Notes: generated by a model not told the origin, from the letters alone. A stretch of 64,000 nt of DNA from Variovorax sp. OV329 (GCF_900114785.1 NZ_FOUG01000002.1:248001-312000); one strand, 5' to 3'; positions 27,175 to 35,427 are shown, counted from the stretch's first letter. Numbers and translations: made by a program.

Positions 27175-27555
27175 ATGCTGCATCCCATCTACACCACGGT
27201 CCTCCGGCACCCGGAACTGGTCGCCGACCATCTCGCCAACTACATGGCACTGGTGCGCGAAGAGGCCGGGGAAGCCACCCGCCAGATGGTGGCGCGGATC
27301 ATCGCCGGGGTGTTGGCGGCCATCAGCGCCATCATGGCGCTCGGCCTGATCGGCATCGCCGTCATGATGGGCGTGCTGCACGGCAGCTTCCACTGGGTGC
27401 TGGTGGCAGTTCCCGGCGTGGCGGTGCTGGTAGCGGCAGTGGCCGGCTACTATGCATCGCGGCCCTCGCACTTCGACGGCTTCGAGGACATCCGTGCACA
27501 GCTGGACGCCGACGTGCGCGCCCTGCACCTGGCGGGAGATCAACATGCCCGCTGA
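27175..27555 (+). CDS. YqjE-like phage-holin-family (DUF1469) membrane protein
   Basis: A 126-residue protein with two adjacent transmembrane helices (about 42-68 and 74-95, MALGLIGIAVMMGVLHG and WVLVAVPGVAVLVAAVAGYY), preceded by a charged amphipathic N-terminus. It matches the YqjE/DUF1469 group, called holin-like only by shape; there is no phage context here. Start ATG 27175 was preferred to upstream alternatives that lie in the terminator region. It overlaps the next gene by 11 nt. Confidence 0.82.
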   Translation: MLHPIYTTVLRHPELVADHLANYMALVREEAGEATRQMVARIIAGVLAAISAIMALGLIGIAVMMGVLHGSFHWVLVAVPGVAVLVAAVAGYYASRPSHFDGFEDIRAQLDADVRALHLAGDQHAR

Positions 27556-27976
27556 ACAACCCAAGCTCAGCGCGCAGGAGCGCCTCGCCATCTCGCGCCA
27601 TGCGCTCGTGAGCCAGCTCCACGGCAGCAACGCGCCTGCGGCCGCGGCCGCTCCCCGGCCTGCCCACAAGTCGCTGCTCGGCGGCCTCGAATGGGCGCCG
27701 CTGGCACGCGGCGTGGCGCGCCACTGGTGGCAACGCCATCCCGTCCACGCGGCGGGCCAGCTGGTACGACCGGTGCTGGAGCGCTATGCGCACGACGAGC
27801 CGCTCAAGCTGGTGGCCGTGGCGGCGGCGGTGGGCGCGGCGGCAGTACTCGTCAGGCCGTGGCGCCTGCTCAGCACCTCCGTGCTGCTGGCAGCCGTGTT
27901 CAAGACATCCGACGTTGCCGGCGTGGTCAACGCCTTGATGCAGCGCAAATCTTCCCCACGAAAGGAATCCCAATGA
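27545..27976 (+). CDS. YqjK-like hypothetical protein
   Basis: A 143-residue protein that starts inside the preceding gene (11-nt overlap) and ends in an ATGA overlap with the ferritin-like gene, so translation of all three is probably coupled. The N-terminus is charged (SAQERLAISRHALVSQLHG); the middle is amphipathic; a hydrophobic segment lies at about 87-105 (AVAAAVGAAAVLVRPWRLL). By position it corresponds to yqjK in the enterobacterial yqjDEK operon, but sequence similarity is weak by eye. Confidence 0.7.
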   Translation: MPAEQPKLSAQERLAISRHALVSQLHGSNAPAAAAAPRPAHKSLLGGLEWAPLARGVARHWWQRHPVHAAGQLVRPVLERYAHDEPLKLVAVAAAVGAAAVLVRPWRLLSTSVLLAAVFKTSDVAGVVNALMQRKSSPRKESQ

Positions 27977-28530
27977 CACAACAGACCTCCAACACGGACC
28001 CGTCGTCCAGGAAGCACCTGCAGCTGGACGAAGCCGCCATCAAGGCCGCCGGCCAGAACCTGGATGAAGGGGCGGTCACGCCCGGCTTCGGCCCCTGGCG
28101 CGACGACATCGTGAAACTGCTGAACGACGCCCTGGCCACCGAGCTGGTGTGCATCCTTCGCTACAAGCGCCACTACTTCACCGCCAGCGGCGTGCAGTCC
28201 CCGGCCATCGCCGACGAGTTCCTGGTGCATGCCAACGAGGAAACCGCGCACGCCGACAAGATTGCCGAGCGCATCGTGCAACTGGGCGGCGAGCCGGACT
28301 TCTCGCCGACCCACTTGCTGGACCGCAGCCACGCCGGCTACGACGAGTCGATGGACCTGCAGGCCATGGTGCGCGCCAACCTGGTTGCCGAGCGCATTGC
28401 GGTGGAGAGCTACCGCCAGATGATCAACCTGATCGGCGACAAGGACCCGACCACGCGACGCATGCTCGAGGAGATCCTCACCGACGAGGAAGAGCACGCC
28501 GACGAACTGAAGGACTGGCTCGCGCACTGA
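27973..28530 (+). CDS. Ferritin-like (bacterioferritin-type) di-iron protein
   Basis: A 185-residue four-helix-bundle protein of the ferritin-like superfamily. Putative iron ligands are all present: E in LNDALATELV, E..H in NEETAHADK, E in VAERIAVESY and E..H in TDEEEHADEL. Family members store iron or detoxify it and peroxide. The haem-binding Met typical of classical Bfr cannot be placed with confidence. The ATG overlaps the stop of the previous gene, tying this protein to the small membrane-protein operon. A strong terminator follows. Confidence 0.9.
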   Translation: MTQQTSNTDPSSRKHLQLDEAAIKAAGQNLDEGAVTPGFGPWRDDIVKLLNDALATELVCILRYKRHYFTASGVQSPAIADEFLVHANEETAHADKIAERIVQLGGEPDFSPTHLLDRSHAGYDESMDLQAMVRANLVAERIAVESYRQMINLIGDKDPTTRRMLEEILTDEEEHADELKDWLAH

Positions 28531-28549
28531 GCCGCGCCCCACGCCAACG

Positions 28550-28576
28550 AAAAAGCCCTGCAATGCAGGGCTTTTC
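28550..28576. terminator. Bidirectional Rho-independent terminator
   Basis: AAAAGCCCTGC-AA-TGCAGGGCTTTTC is a perfect stem flanked by A- and T-runs on both sides. It separates the ferritin-like gene (plus strand) from the convergent BON lipoprotein gene (minus strand) and can serve both. Confidence 0.9.
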
Positions 28577-28593
28577 TTATGGGGCGATCGGAC

Positions 28594-29094
28594 TCACATC
28601 GTCTTGACTTCGAGCTGGTTGTCCACCGAGCTCACGCCCTTCACGTCCTTGGCGATCTGCTCGGCGCGCTCCTTGGCCATCGGCGTGGGCGCCGGGCCGC
28701 GCAGCGTGACCTTGCCCGCGCTGGTGTCGACGTCGATCTTCACGGCACTCAGGTCCGGGTCCTTGGCCAGGCCGGCATTCACGGCGGCGGTGATGCTCGC
28801 ATCGTCCGCCGCATTCGAGATGGCCCGGCCCGCATCCTTGGCCGCTTCCGACACGCGCGCGCCGGCATCGGACGAGTTCATCTTCTCGCGCGCGTCCTTG
28901 GCCATCTGCTCGGTCTTGGCGGCTGCCTGGTCGGCGGCGCGCTCGGTCTTGGCAATGGCGGCGTCCACCTTTTCACCGGTGGTGCGGTTGTCGTTCCTGT
29001 CGCATCCTGCGAGCGTCAACGCGCCGGCACCGACCAGCGCGAGCAGCCAGCCCGTTCGAAGGTTCAGGTTCCGCATGGCTTTGCTTCCGATCAT
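28594..29094 (-). CDS. BON-domain lipoprotein
   Basis: A 166-residue exported protein. The signal peptide ends in a lipobox LAGC near residue 31, with Asp at +2. A charged, helical linker follows (about 35-95) and a single BON domain (about 96-165; DASITAAVNAGLAKDPDL, then GKVTLRGPAPT and VKGVSSVDNQLEV). BON proteins associate with membranes and are commonly induced by osmotic or envelope stress (OsmY type). It is convergent with the stress-type operon, and has GTCCTACA upstream, as does the single-domain regulator. Confidence 0.9.
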   Translation of the reverse strand: MIGSKAMRNLNLRTGWLLALVGAGALTLAGCDRNDNRTTGEKVDAAIAKTERAADQAAAKTEQMAKDAREKMNSSDAGARVSEAAKDAGRAISNAADDASITAAVNAGLAKDPDLSAVKIDVDTSAGKVTLRGPAPTPMAKERAEQIAKDVKGVSSVDNQLEVKTM

Positions 29095-29174
29095 GACAAA
29101 TCTCCTTGGAATTCTGATGCCTGCAATCTAGCCAGCCCAAACGCGCCGGATTGTCTTCGGAGCCCGCGAATGGG

Positions 29175-29182
29175 TGTAGGAC
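29175..29182 (-). promoter_or_regulatory. GTCCTACA motif upstream of the BON lipoprotein gene
   Basis: The octamer reads GTCCTACA on the minus strand, 80 nt before the BON start codon, at a distance similar to that in front of the receiver gene. The surrounding 99-nt spacer holds nothing else recognisable. Confidence 0.25.
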
Positions 29183-29193
29183 AAGCATGCGCC

Positions 29194-30012
29194 TCACGCG
29201 CTGACAATCCACCCTTCCAGCGGATCGGTGCCTTCAGGCAGACCGAAGCGCGGCGCGCCCTCGCGGGCGGCCCAGGCCGCTTGGACGAGGCACAAGAGAG
29301 CGTCCAGGGCGTCGCCGGTGGCGTCGTCGATCAGCAAGGTCTCGTGGGCCGGTGCCAGGTCGACCGAGAGGCCGAGCCGCGAGTTGCCGCGCCCCAGGCG
29401 GGCCAATAGTTCAGCACGCGCGGCTCGGCGCGCTTCGTTCTGCCGCGCCCTGTCGTCGCTCTTGTAGCTCGCGCGGCCGACCAGCTCGCGCGCCAGCAGC
29501 CCCGGGTAGGCTTCCAGCGCCACGCGCTCGCTTGCCGGCCCCATGTGCAGGCCGGGAAAGCACGCGCCGGCTGCCATCAGGCGCGGCACGCCCGCATGCA
29601 GCATGTAGGCGACCGGTGGGTTCACCCACTTCATCGAGGGGCTGGCGCCGGCCGGGCCGTCCGAGCCCCGGTGTGCGAACTTGCCGCCCACGGGCCGCGC
29701 AGCGCAGAAGGCGGCAAAGAGGCGACGGATCTCGGAGCGTTCGAGCGCCGCGTAATGGGCGATGAGCTCGGGCCAGTCGGTGGGCCAGCCCAGGTGCTCG
29801 ACCAATTCGCGCGGCAAGCTGAAAGGAAAGTCGAAGCCGCCGATCCACGCGGGCTGCGCCGCCAGCCACTCGCTCCACGCGTCCAGCGTGGCAAAGCGAT
29901 GCAGCTCGTGCAGGCGGACGGACTTGGAATCCGGTGCAAGCGCACCAGTGGCCACCACGATGGTCTTGCGCCGCGTGGGCGCGCTGGAGAAATCGCAGCC
30001 GATCAGCAGCAC
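29194..30012 (-). CDS. DUF429 domain protein (predicted RNase H-like fold)
   Basis: A 272-residue soluble protein of the DUF429 family: an N-terminal strand with Asp (LLIGCDFSSAPTRRKTIV), the GGFDFPFSLP motif near residue 59 and the C-terminal DDATGDALDALLCLVQAAWA. The conserved acidic residues (D7, D61 and the DATGDALDA cluster) match an RNase H-like nuclease fold, but no activity is demonstrated for this family. It ends 99 nt before the BON gene and starts 28 nt downstream of the BLUF gene, so it may be the last gene of the folE-BLUF unit. Confidence 0.85.
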   Translation of the reverse strand: MLLIGCDFSSAPTRRKTIVVATGALAPDSKSVRLHELHRFATLDAWSEWLAAQPAWIGGFDFPFSLPRELVEHLGWPTDWPELIAHYAALERSEIRRLFAAFCAARPVGGKFAHRGSDGPAGASPSMKWVNPPVAYMLHAGVPRLMAAGACFPGLHMGPASERVALEAYPGLLARELVGRASYKSDDRARQNEARRAARAELLARLGRGNSRLGLSVDLAPAHETLLIDDATGDALDALLCLVQAAWAAREGAPRFGLPEGTDPLEGWIVSA

Positions 30013-30040
30013 TGCGAGCGCCGCGCCTGCGCCGCCAGGC

Positions 30041-30463
30041 TCAGGGACGGCAGACGATGGATGCGGTGGCCATCAGCTCTTCGAGCAGGGCCAGCGAGAC
30101 CTTGCCGGAGACCGCGTACGGGTCCAGCTCCGGACGCTCGGAGTAGCGCAGCAGGATCGAGGAGTGCACCTTGGTGAGGCTCACCAGCCCCATGGTCCAG
30201 CCGCCGAAGCGTCGCTCGTTGATTTCCTCGAAGTGCAGCAGCACCACGTCCTTGTGGCGCGGGTCCTTCTGGATGTGGCCGAAGAGATCGCTCACCGCTT
30301 CGCGGCCGCCCTCGATGGCCTGCAGGAACACGCCGGCGCCATGGCAGAGGATGCCCGTGATGCCGCTGGAAGTGTTGTGCGCGCGCGCCTGGGCCAGGAT
30401 GGCCTCGATGGTCTGCGGGTTGGTGTCCACCGCGCGGCTGGCATAGAGAAGACGAACGAGCAT
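30041..30463 (-). CDS. BLUF-domain blue-light sensor
   Basis: A 140-residue short BLUF protein that should bind flavin and respond to blue light. The photocycle residues are all in place: Y7 (RLLYASR), N30 and Q48 (VFLQAIEG), with W89 and M91 in FGGWTMGLV. The ~45 residues after the core are the usual capping helices; there is no output domain, so it must signal through a partner. Its start lies 6 nt after the folE stop, so the two are very likely co-translated, linking light sensing to pterin synthesis. Confidence 0.93.
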   Translation of the reverse strand: MLVRLLYASRAVDTNPQTIEAILAQARAHNTSSGITGILCHGAGVFLQAIEGGREAVSDLFGHIQKDPRHKDVVLLHFEEINERRFGGWTMGLVSLTKVHSSILLRYSERPELDPYAVSGKVSLALLEELMATASIVCRP

Positions 30464-30469
30464 CTGGCT

Positions 30470-31219
30470 TCAACCTTTGCGCGGCAGCAGGGACAGGAAT
30501 TCGCGGCGCAGCGAGGAGTCCTTCAGGAAGGCGCCGCGCATGACGGAGTTGATCATCTTGCTGTCCATCTCCTTGACGCCGCGCCACTGCATGCAGAAGT
30601 GCTCGGCCTCCACCACCAGGGCCAGGCCGTCGGGGCTGGTCTTTTCCTGGATCAGGTCGGCCAGTTGAACGACGGCCTCTTCCTGGATCTGCGGGCGTCC
30701 CATGACCCACTCGGCCAGGCGCGCGTACTTTGACAGCCCGATCACGTTGGTGTGCTCGTTGGGCATCACGCCGATCCACAGCTTGCCGATGATCGGACAG
30801 AAGTGGTGCGAGCAGGCGCTGCGGATGGTGATCGGGCCGACGATCATCAGCTCGTTCAGGCGCTCGGCATTGGGAAACTCGGTGAGCGAAGGCGCATGCA
30901 CGTAGCGGCCGCGAAACACCTCGTTGAGGTACATCTTGGCCACGCGGCGCGCGGTGTTGCCGGTGTTGTGGTCGCCCTCGATGTCGATCACCAGGCTTTC
31001 CAGCACGCCCTTCATCTTGTCCTCGACCTCGTCGAGCAGGCCTTCGAGCTCGCCCGGCTGGATGAACTCGGCGATGTTGTCGTTGGCGTAGAAGCGCTTG
31101 CGTGCGGCCTGGAGGCGCTCGCGAATCTTCACGGAGACGGGCGTGCCCTCGTCCTCCGCTTCCGGCGTGGCAGCCTGCGCTTCGACGGGGCGCAGCTTGG
31201 CGTCGATCTTGGTCAGCAT
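30470..31219 (-). CDS. folE: GTP cyclohydrolase I
   Basis: Converts GTP to 7,8-dihydroneopterin triphosphate, the first step of tetrahydrofolate synthesis. 249 aa; the first ~55 residues are a variable extension, then the canonical core: DNTG-like HNTGNTARRVAKMYLNEVF, the zinc and catalytic region SACSHHFCPIIGKLWIGVMP, VIGLSKYARLAEW and VEAEHFCMQWRGV. Zinc ligands Cys-His-Cys are intact. A BLUF gene follows by 6 nt, and nudB, the next enzyme of the pathway, is encoded 0.8 kb upstream on the same strand. Confidence 0.96.
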   Translation of the reverse strand: MLTKIDAKLRPVEAQAATPEAEDEGTPVSVKIRERLQAARKRFYANDNIAEFIQPGELEGLLDEVEDKMKGVLESLVIDIEGDHNTGNTARRVAKMYLNEVFRGRYVHAPSLTEFPNAERLNELMIVGPITIRSACSHHFCPIIGKLWIGVMPNEHTNVIGLSKYARLAEWVMGRPQIQEEAVVQLADLIQEKTSPDGLALVVEAEHFCMQWRGVKEMDSKMINSVMRGAFLKDSSLRREFLSLLPRKG

Positions 31220-31290
31220 TGGCGCATCCTATCAGTGAATGGATTCCCGGCCCTCCCGGCCCGGAATGCACATGGCTACTGGCTGGCTTG

Positions 31291-32049
31291 CTATGAATCT
31301 TGTAGCGAAAAGTCGGTCACCAGGGGCAGGTGGTCCGACATGCGCGCCCACACCGCCCCGCGGGGCACGGAGCTTTCCACCGGCTTGAGGTGGCGCGCAT
31401 AGATGAAGTCCAACTGCGTGAGCGGCAGCCGGGAGGGATAGGTGAGCGTGCGCGGCCCGCGCAGGTCGCTGGAATCGCGCAGGCCCATGGCGTTCATGGC
31501 GTAGCGCATCCGTGCGCCCCAGTCGTTGAAGTCGCCAGCCACCACCAGGCGCTCGCCCGCCGGAATCTCCCGATGAATGAAATCGTGCAGCGCCGCAACC
31601 TGCCGCACCCGGCTGGCCTTGATCAGGCCCAGGTGCACGACGATGGCATGCAGGGGCGCGCCGTTGACGTCGATCACCGCATGCAGCAGGCCGCGCTGCT
31701 CGAAGCGGTGGTCGGAGATGTCGCGATGGGTGGTGCGCACCACCGGCCAGCGCGTGAGCAGTGCATTGCCGTGCTCGCCGTGGCGCGTGTAGGCATTGGT
31801 CTCGTAGACGGCGGTGTAGCCCTCGGGCGCCAGGAACTCGGCCTGCGACTGCTCGGGCCAGCGCGCGAACTTCAGGGCCGCCTTGCGGTTGAGCTTGCGC
31901 ACCTCCTGCAGGCAGACGATGTCGGCATCGAGCTGCTCGACCGCGTGGCCCAGGTTGTGGATCTCCAGCCGGCTGGTCGGGCCGAGCCCCTGAACACCCT
32001 TGTGGATGTTGTAGGTGGCGATGCGCAGCTTGTCGGCGTCGGAACTCAT
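31291..32049 (-). CDS. Endonuclease/exonuclease/phosphatase (EEP) family protein
   Basis: A 252-residue Mg2+-dependent phosphodiesterase/phosphatase of the DNase I-like superfamily. Motifs in order: ATYNIHKG near residue 11, DIVCLQEV at 42, HGNALLTRWP, VAGDFNDW near 175 and SDHLPLV near 240, giving all metal and catalytic positions. The substrate (nucleic acid, phospholipid or inositide) cannot be decided. The start ATG 32049 overlaps the nudB stop (ATGA), indicating coupled translation in the aspS-nudB unit. No signal peptide is visible. Confidence 0.9.
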   Translation of the reverse strand: MSSDADKLRIATYNIHKGVQGLGPTSRLEIHNLGHAVEQLDADIVCLQEVRKLNRKAALKFARWPEQSQAEFLAPEGYTAVYETNAYTRHGEHGNALLTRWPVVRTTHRDISDHRFEQRGLLHAVIDVNGAPLHAIVVHLGLIKASRVRQVAALHDFIHREIPAGERLVVAGDFNDWGARMRYAMNAMGLRDSSDLRGPRTLTYPSRLPLTQLDFIYARHLKPVESSVPRGAVWARMSDHLPLVTDFSLQDS

Positions 32050-32519
32050 GTGAGAAATTTTGGCATCAACAGGATGGCCTCGGCATTCGATGGCGAAAAA
32101 CAGGCATCGGCGGCCTGCCGGAAGGGCAGCCATTGCCAGGCGTCGTGCTCTCGCGGCTCCAGCACCGGCTCGATCCGCTCCGGCACGCAAAGAGCGAACA
32201 CGTGCTCGGTATTGCGCAGCACGCCCGGCGCATAGCGCCAGCGCCACTGGGGATAGATCGAATACACGTTGGAGAGTTTCAAGTCCCGCAGCCGATCGGC
32301 CAGCGGACTGCCGGGCCGGCAGTCGATGCCGGTCTCCTCCATCACCTCGCGGGCGGCCGTCTCGGCCAGCGGCTCCTCGGCCGTGTCCTTGCTGCCGGTG
32401 ACCGACTGCCAGAAGTCCGGCGCGTCGGCACGGCGGATCAGCAGCACGTCCAGCGCCGGCGTGTGGATCACGACCAGCACCGACTCGGGGATCTTGTAGG
32501 GCTTTTGCAGGGCTTCCAT
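32046..32519 (-). CDS. nudB: Dihydroneopterin triphosphate diphosphatase
   Basis: Nudix hydrolase that removes pyrophosphate from dihydroneopterin triphosphate in folate synthesis. 157 aa from ATG 32519. The Nudix box is GSKDTAEEPLAETAAREVME followed by ETG, complete. The N-terminus (YKIPESVLVVIHT) and the segment YSIYPQWRWRYAPGV match NudB rather than generic Nudix proteins. It follows aspS, as in many proteobacteria, and is coupled to the EEP gene by ATGA. Confidence 0.93.
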   Translation of the reverse strand: MEALQKPYKIPESVLVVIHTPALDVLLIRRADAPDFWQSVTGSKDTAEEPLAETAAREVMEETGIDCRPGSPLADRLRDLKLSNVYSIYPQWRWRYAPGVLRNTEHVFALCVPERIEPVLEPREHDAWQWLPFRQAADACFSPSNAEAILLMPKFLT

Positions 32520-32525
32520 GGCGGC

Positions 32526-32559
32526 GCGGCCCCCACCCCGGCAAGGGGATGGGGGCCGC
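32526..32559 (-). other. Long GC hairpin between aspS and nudB
   Basis: GCGGCCCCCA and its near-complement TGGGGGCCGC, extended by CCCC/GGGG, form a strong stem around GGCAA. No T-tract follows, so it may be a processing or attenuation structure rather than a terminator. Confidence 0.45.
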
Positions 32560-32587
32560 GTCGAAGGATACGCGAAGCGCCCGGGCG

Positions 32588-34393
32588 TCAGGCCGGCGCG
32601 GCGGTGTTGCGCAGGCGGATGTGCAGTTCGCGCAGCTGCTTCTCGTCGACAGGGCTCGGGGCCTGGGTCAGCAGGTCCTGCGCGCGCTGGGTCTTGGGGA
32701 AGGCGATCACGTCGCGGATGGACTCGGCGCCGGTCATCAGCATGACCAGGCGGTCCAGGCCGATGGCGATGCCGCCGTGCGGGGGCGCGCCGTACTGCAG
32801 CGCGTCCAGCAGGAAGCCGAACTTGGCCTGCGCATCTTCCGCGTTGATCTTGAGGGCGCGGAAGACCTTGCTCTGCACTTCCTCGCGGTGGATACGCACC
32901 GAGCCGCCGCCCATCTCGATGCCGTTGAGCACCATGTCGTAGGCCTTGGCGATGCACTGCTCGGGCGCGGTGTCCATCAGGTCCTCGTGGCCGTCCTTGG
33001 GGGCGGTGAAGGGATGGTGCACGGCCGACCAGCGCTGGCCGTCCTCGTCGTACTCGAACATCGGGAAGTCGACCACCCACAGCGGTGCCCAGCGTTCCTC
33101 GAACAGGCCGTTCTTGCGGCCGAAGGCGCTGTGGCCGATCTTCACGCGCAGCGCGCCGATGGCGTCGTTCACCACCTTGGCCTTGTCGGCGCCGAAGAAG
33201 ACGATGTCGCCATTGGCCGCGCCGGTGCGGGCGATGATTTCGGCCAGCGCCTTGTCGTCGAGGTTCTTCACGATCGGGCTCTGGAGGCCCTCGCGGCCGG
33301 CGGCCGCGTCGTTGACCTTGATGTAGGCCAGGCCCTTGGCGCCGTAGATCTTCACGAACTCCTGGTAGGCGTCGATGTCGCCGCGCGACAGGCCGCCCTC
33401 GGCGCCGCCGCCGGGCACGCGCAGGGCCACCACGCGGCCGCCCTGCATGGTGGCGGCACTGGCGAAGACCTTGAAATCGACGTTCTTCATCACGTCGGTC
33501 AGCTCGGTGAACTCGAGCTTGACGCGCAGGTCGGGCTTGTCCGAGCCGTACTTGAACATGGCGTCGCCATAGGTCATGGTCGGGAACACCGGCAGGTCGA
33601 TGTCGGCGGCCGCCAGGAAGACCTTGCGGATCATGCCTTCGAACATGTCGCGAATCTCTTCTTCAGCCAGGAAGGAGGTCTCGATGTCGATCTGCGTGAA
33701 CTCGGGCTGGCGGTCGGCGCGCAGGTCCTCGTCGCGGAAGCACTTGACGATCTGGTAGTAGCGGTCGAAGCCCGAGACCATCAGCAGCTGCTTGAACAGC
33801 TGGGGCGACTGCGGCAGCGCGAAGAAGCTGCCGTCATGCACGCGGCTGGGCACCAGATAGTCGCGCGCGCCTTCAGGGGTGGACTTGCCCAGCATGGGCG
33901 TCTCGATGTCGACGAAGCCGTTGGCGTCGAGGAACTTGCGCACCTCCATCGTCACCTTGTAGCGCGTCATCAGGTTCTTCTGCATGACGGGGCGGCGCAG
34001 GTCCAGCACGCGGTGCGTGAGGCGCGTGGTCTCGCTCAGGTTGTCGTCGTCCAGCAGGAAGGGCGGCGTGACGGAGGGGTTGAGCACCTTCAGCTCGTGC
34101 GCCAGCACCTCGATCTTGCCGCTCTTGAGCTGGTCGTTGACGGTGCCCTCGGGGCGGGCACGCACGATGCCCTTGACCTGCACGCAGAACTCGTTGCGCA
34201 GGCCTTCGGCGGTGGCGAAGGTCTCGGCGCGGTCGGGGTCGCACACGACCTGCACGTAACCTTCGCGGTCGCGCAGGTCCACGAAGATCACGCCGCCATG
34301 GTCGCGGCGGCGATTGACCCAGCCGCACAGGGTGACGGTTTCGCCCATCAGGGCTTCGGTCACGAGACCGCAGTAGTGTGAACGCATGGCCAT
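32588..34393 (-). CDS. aspS: Aspartyl-tRNA synthetase
   Basis: Class II synthetase, 601 aa from ATG 34393 (an in-frame ATG two codons later is equally possible). The N-terminal OB-fold anticodon-binding domain ([19 protein letters not shown]) is followed by the catalytic core with [20 protein letters not shown] (motif 2), the bacterial GAD insertion (about 290-420) and motif 3 ([14 protein letters not shown]). The GAD domain marks the bacterial type; whether the enzyme also charges tRNA-Asn cannot be told from this window. It lies downstream of the DUF502 gene and upstream of nudB. Confidence 0.97.
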   Translation of the reverse strand: MAMRSHYCGLVTEALMGETVTLCGWVNRRRDHGGVIFVDLRDREGYVQVVCDPDRAETFATAEGLRNEFCVQVKGIVRARPEGTVNDQLKSGKIEVLAHELKVLNPSVTPPFLLDDDNLSETTRLTHRVLDLRRPVMQKNLMTRYKVTMEVRKFLDANGFVDIETPMLGKSTPEGARDYLVPSRVHDGSFFALPQSPQLFKQLLMVSGFDRYYQIVKCFRDEDLRADRQPEFTQIDIETSFLAEEEIRDMFEGMIRKVFLAAADIDLPVFPTMTYGDAMFKYGSDKPDLRVKLEFTELTDVMKNVDFKVFASAATMQGGRVVALRVPGGGAEGGLSRGDIDAYQEFVKIYGAKGLAYIKVNDAAAGREGLQSPIVKNLDDKALAEIIARTGAANGDIVFFGADKAKVVNDAIGALRVKIGHSAFGRKNGLFEERWAPLWVVDFPMFEYDEDGQRWSAVHHPFTAPKDGHEDLMDTAPEQCIAKAYDMVLNGIEMGGGSVRIHREEVQSKVFRALKINAEDAQAKFGFLLDALQYGAPPHGGIAIGLDRLVMLMTGAESIRDVIAFPKTQRAQDLLTQAPSPVDEKQLRELHIRLRNTAAPA

Positions 34394-34403
34394 GGTGGTT
34401 GCC

Positions 34404-34422
34404 GGCGCCTTCGCGAGGCGCC
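34404..34422 (-). other. Hairpin between the DUF502 gene and aspS
   Basis: A perfect 7-bp stem GGCGCCT-tcgcg-AGGCGCC just upstream of the aspS start. No T-run follows. It might affect aspS translation or mRNA processing. Confidence 0.4.
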
Positions 34423-34450
34423 TACTCCTCTTGTCTGAATGTCTTGTCGG

Positions 34451-35068
34451 TTAAGCGGTGGCGATCGATGCGGGGGCGCCAGGAACGACCACCCCCATCG
34501 ACACGATGTACTTGAGCGCCTCGTCCACGCTCATCTTGAGTTCGATGCAGTCGCTGCGCTTGAGCATCACGAAGTAGCCGCCGGTGGGGTTCGGCGTGGT
34601 GGGCACGTAGACGCCCAGGTAGTCGTCCTGCAGGTAGTTGAGCACGTCGCCACCGGGCGTTCCGGTGACGAAGGCGATGGTCCAGGCGCCCTGGCGCGGC
34701 CATTCGATGAGCACCGCCGTGCGGAAGGCGTTGCCGCTCTCGGAGAAGAGCGTGTCGGAGACCTGCTTGACGCTGGAATAGATGGATCGCACCACCGGGA
34801 TGCGACGCACCACGGCATCGCCCCAGCCCAACAGGCGCTTGCCCACGAAGTTGCTGGCGATGGCGCCCACCCCCAGCAGGATCGCGAGGGTGAAGATCAC
34901 GCCCAGCCCGCGCACGCGGTGCTGGCCCACCCACAGCTGCCATTCTTCGGGCAGCAGCCACAGCGTCTGGTCCAGCGTGCCGATGATCCAGTTCAGCACC
35001 CACAGCGTGATTGCCAGGGGAACGATGACCAGCAGCCCGGAGAACAGCCATTTGCGCAACGCGAGCAT
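34451..35068 (-). CDS. DUF502 family membrane protein
   Basis: A 205-residue protein with two N-terminal transmembrane helices (about 7-27 and 57-76) and a soluble C-terminal domain containing the DUF502 hallmarks IPVVRSIYSSVKQVSDTL and YVPTTPNPTGGYFVML. The function of the family is unknown. It is placed directly upstream of aspS, as in other betaproteobacteria, and 20 nt downstream of the FmdB gene, forming an fmdB-DUF502-aspS-nudB run. Confidence 0.92.
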   Translation of the reverse strand: MLALRKWLFSGLLVIVPLAITLWVLNWIIGTLDQTLWLLPEEWQLWVGQHRVRGLGVIFTLAILLGVGAIASNFVGKRLLGWGDAVVRRIPVVRSIYSSVKQVSDTLFSESGNAFRTAVLIEWPRQGAWTIAFVTGTPGGDVLNYLQDDYLGVYVPTTPNPTGGYFVMLKRSDCIELKMSVDEALKYIVSMGVVVPGAPASIATA

Positions 35069-35088
35069 GGTGCCGTGTATTTCCTGGT

Positions 35089-35427
35089 TCAGCTGGCGCT
35101 GGAGGGCGCGGGGCTCGCGGCCGGAGCGGCGGCCGGCGCGGGTGCCGCGGCCGGAGCTGCCGCTGCGGGGGCCGGGGCGGCGGCGGGCGCGTCGGTGGCA
35201 GCCGGGGCCTTGCTGCCCTCGCCGTCGGACTTGGCGGACTTGCCGCCGTCGCGGAAGTCGGTCACGTACCAGCCCGAGCCCTTCAGCTGGAAGCCGGCGG
35301 CCGTCACCTGCTTGCTGAATGCGGCGGCGCCGCAGGCCGGGCAATCGGTCAGCGGCGCGTCGGACATTTTCTGCAGCACGTCCTTGGCATGGCCGCAGGC
35401 GCTGCACTTGTAGGCGTAGATAGGCAT
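35089..35427 (-). CDS. FmdB family zinc-ribbon protein
   Basis: A 112-residue protein. Residues 1-60 are the zinc-ribbon core of FmdB-type putative regulators (MPIYAYKCSACGHAKDVLQK, then CPACG), with two CxxC pairs binding zinc. The last ~40 residues are an almost pure Ala/Pro tail, which is low complexity and probably disordered. The name comes from a proposed regulator of formamidase; its real role is unsettled. It begins the fmdB-DUF502-aspS-nudB gene run, with a TATAAT upstream. Confidence 0.9.
   Translation of the reverse strand: MPIYAYKCSACGHAKDVLQKMSDAPLTDCPACGAAAFSKQVTAAGFQLKGSGWYVTDFRDGGKSAKSDGEGSKAPAATDAPAAAPAPAAAAPAAAPAPAAAPAASPAPSSAS

Noticed and set aside
27175..27555. Holin-like gene as evidence for a prophage
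   Set aside because: No integrase, lysis, capsid or tail genes are nearby; the family name only reflects two transmembrane helices.
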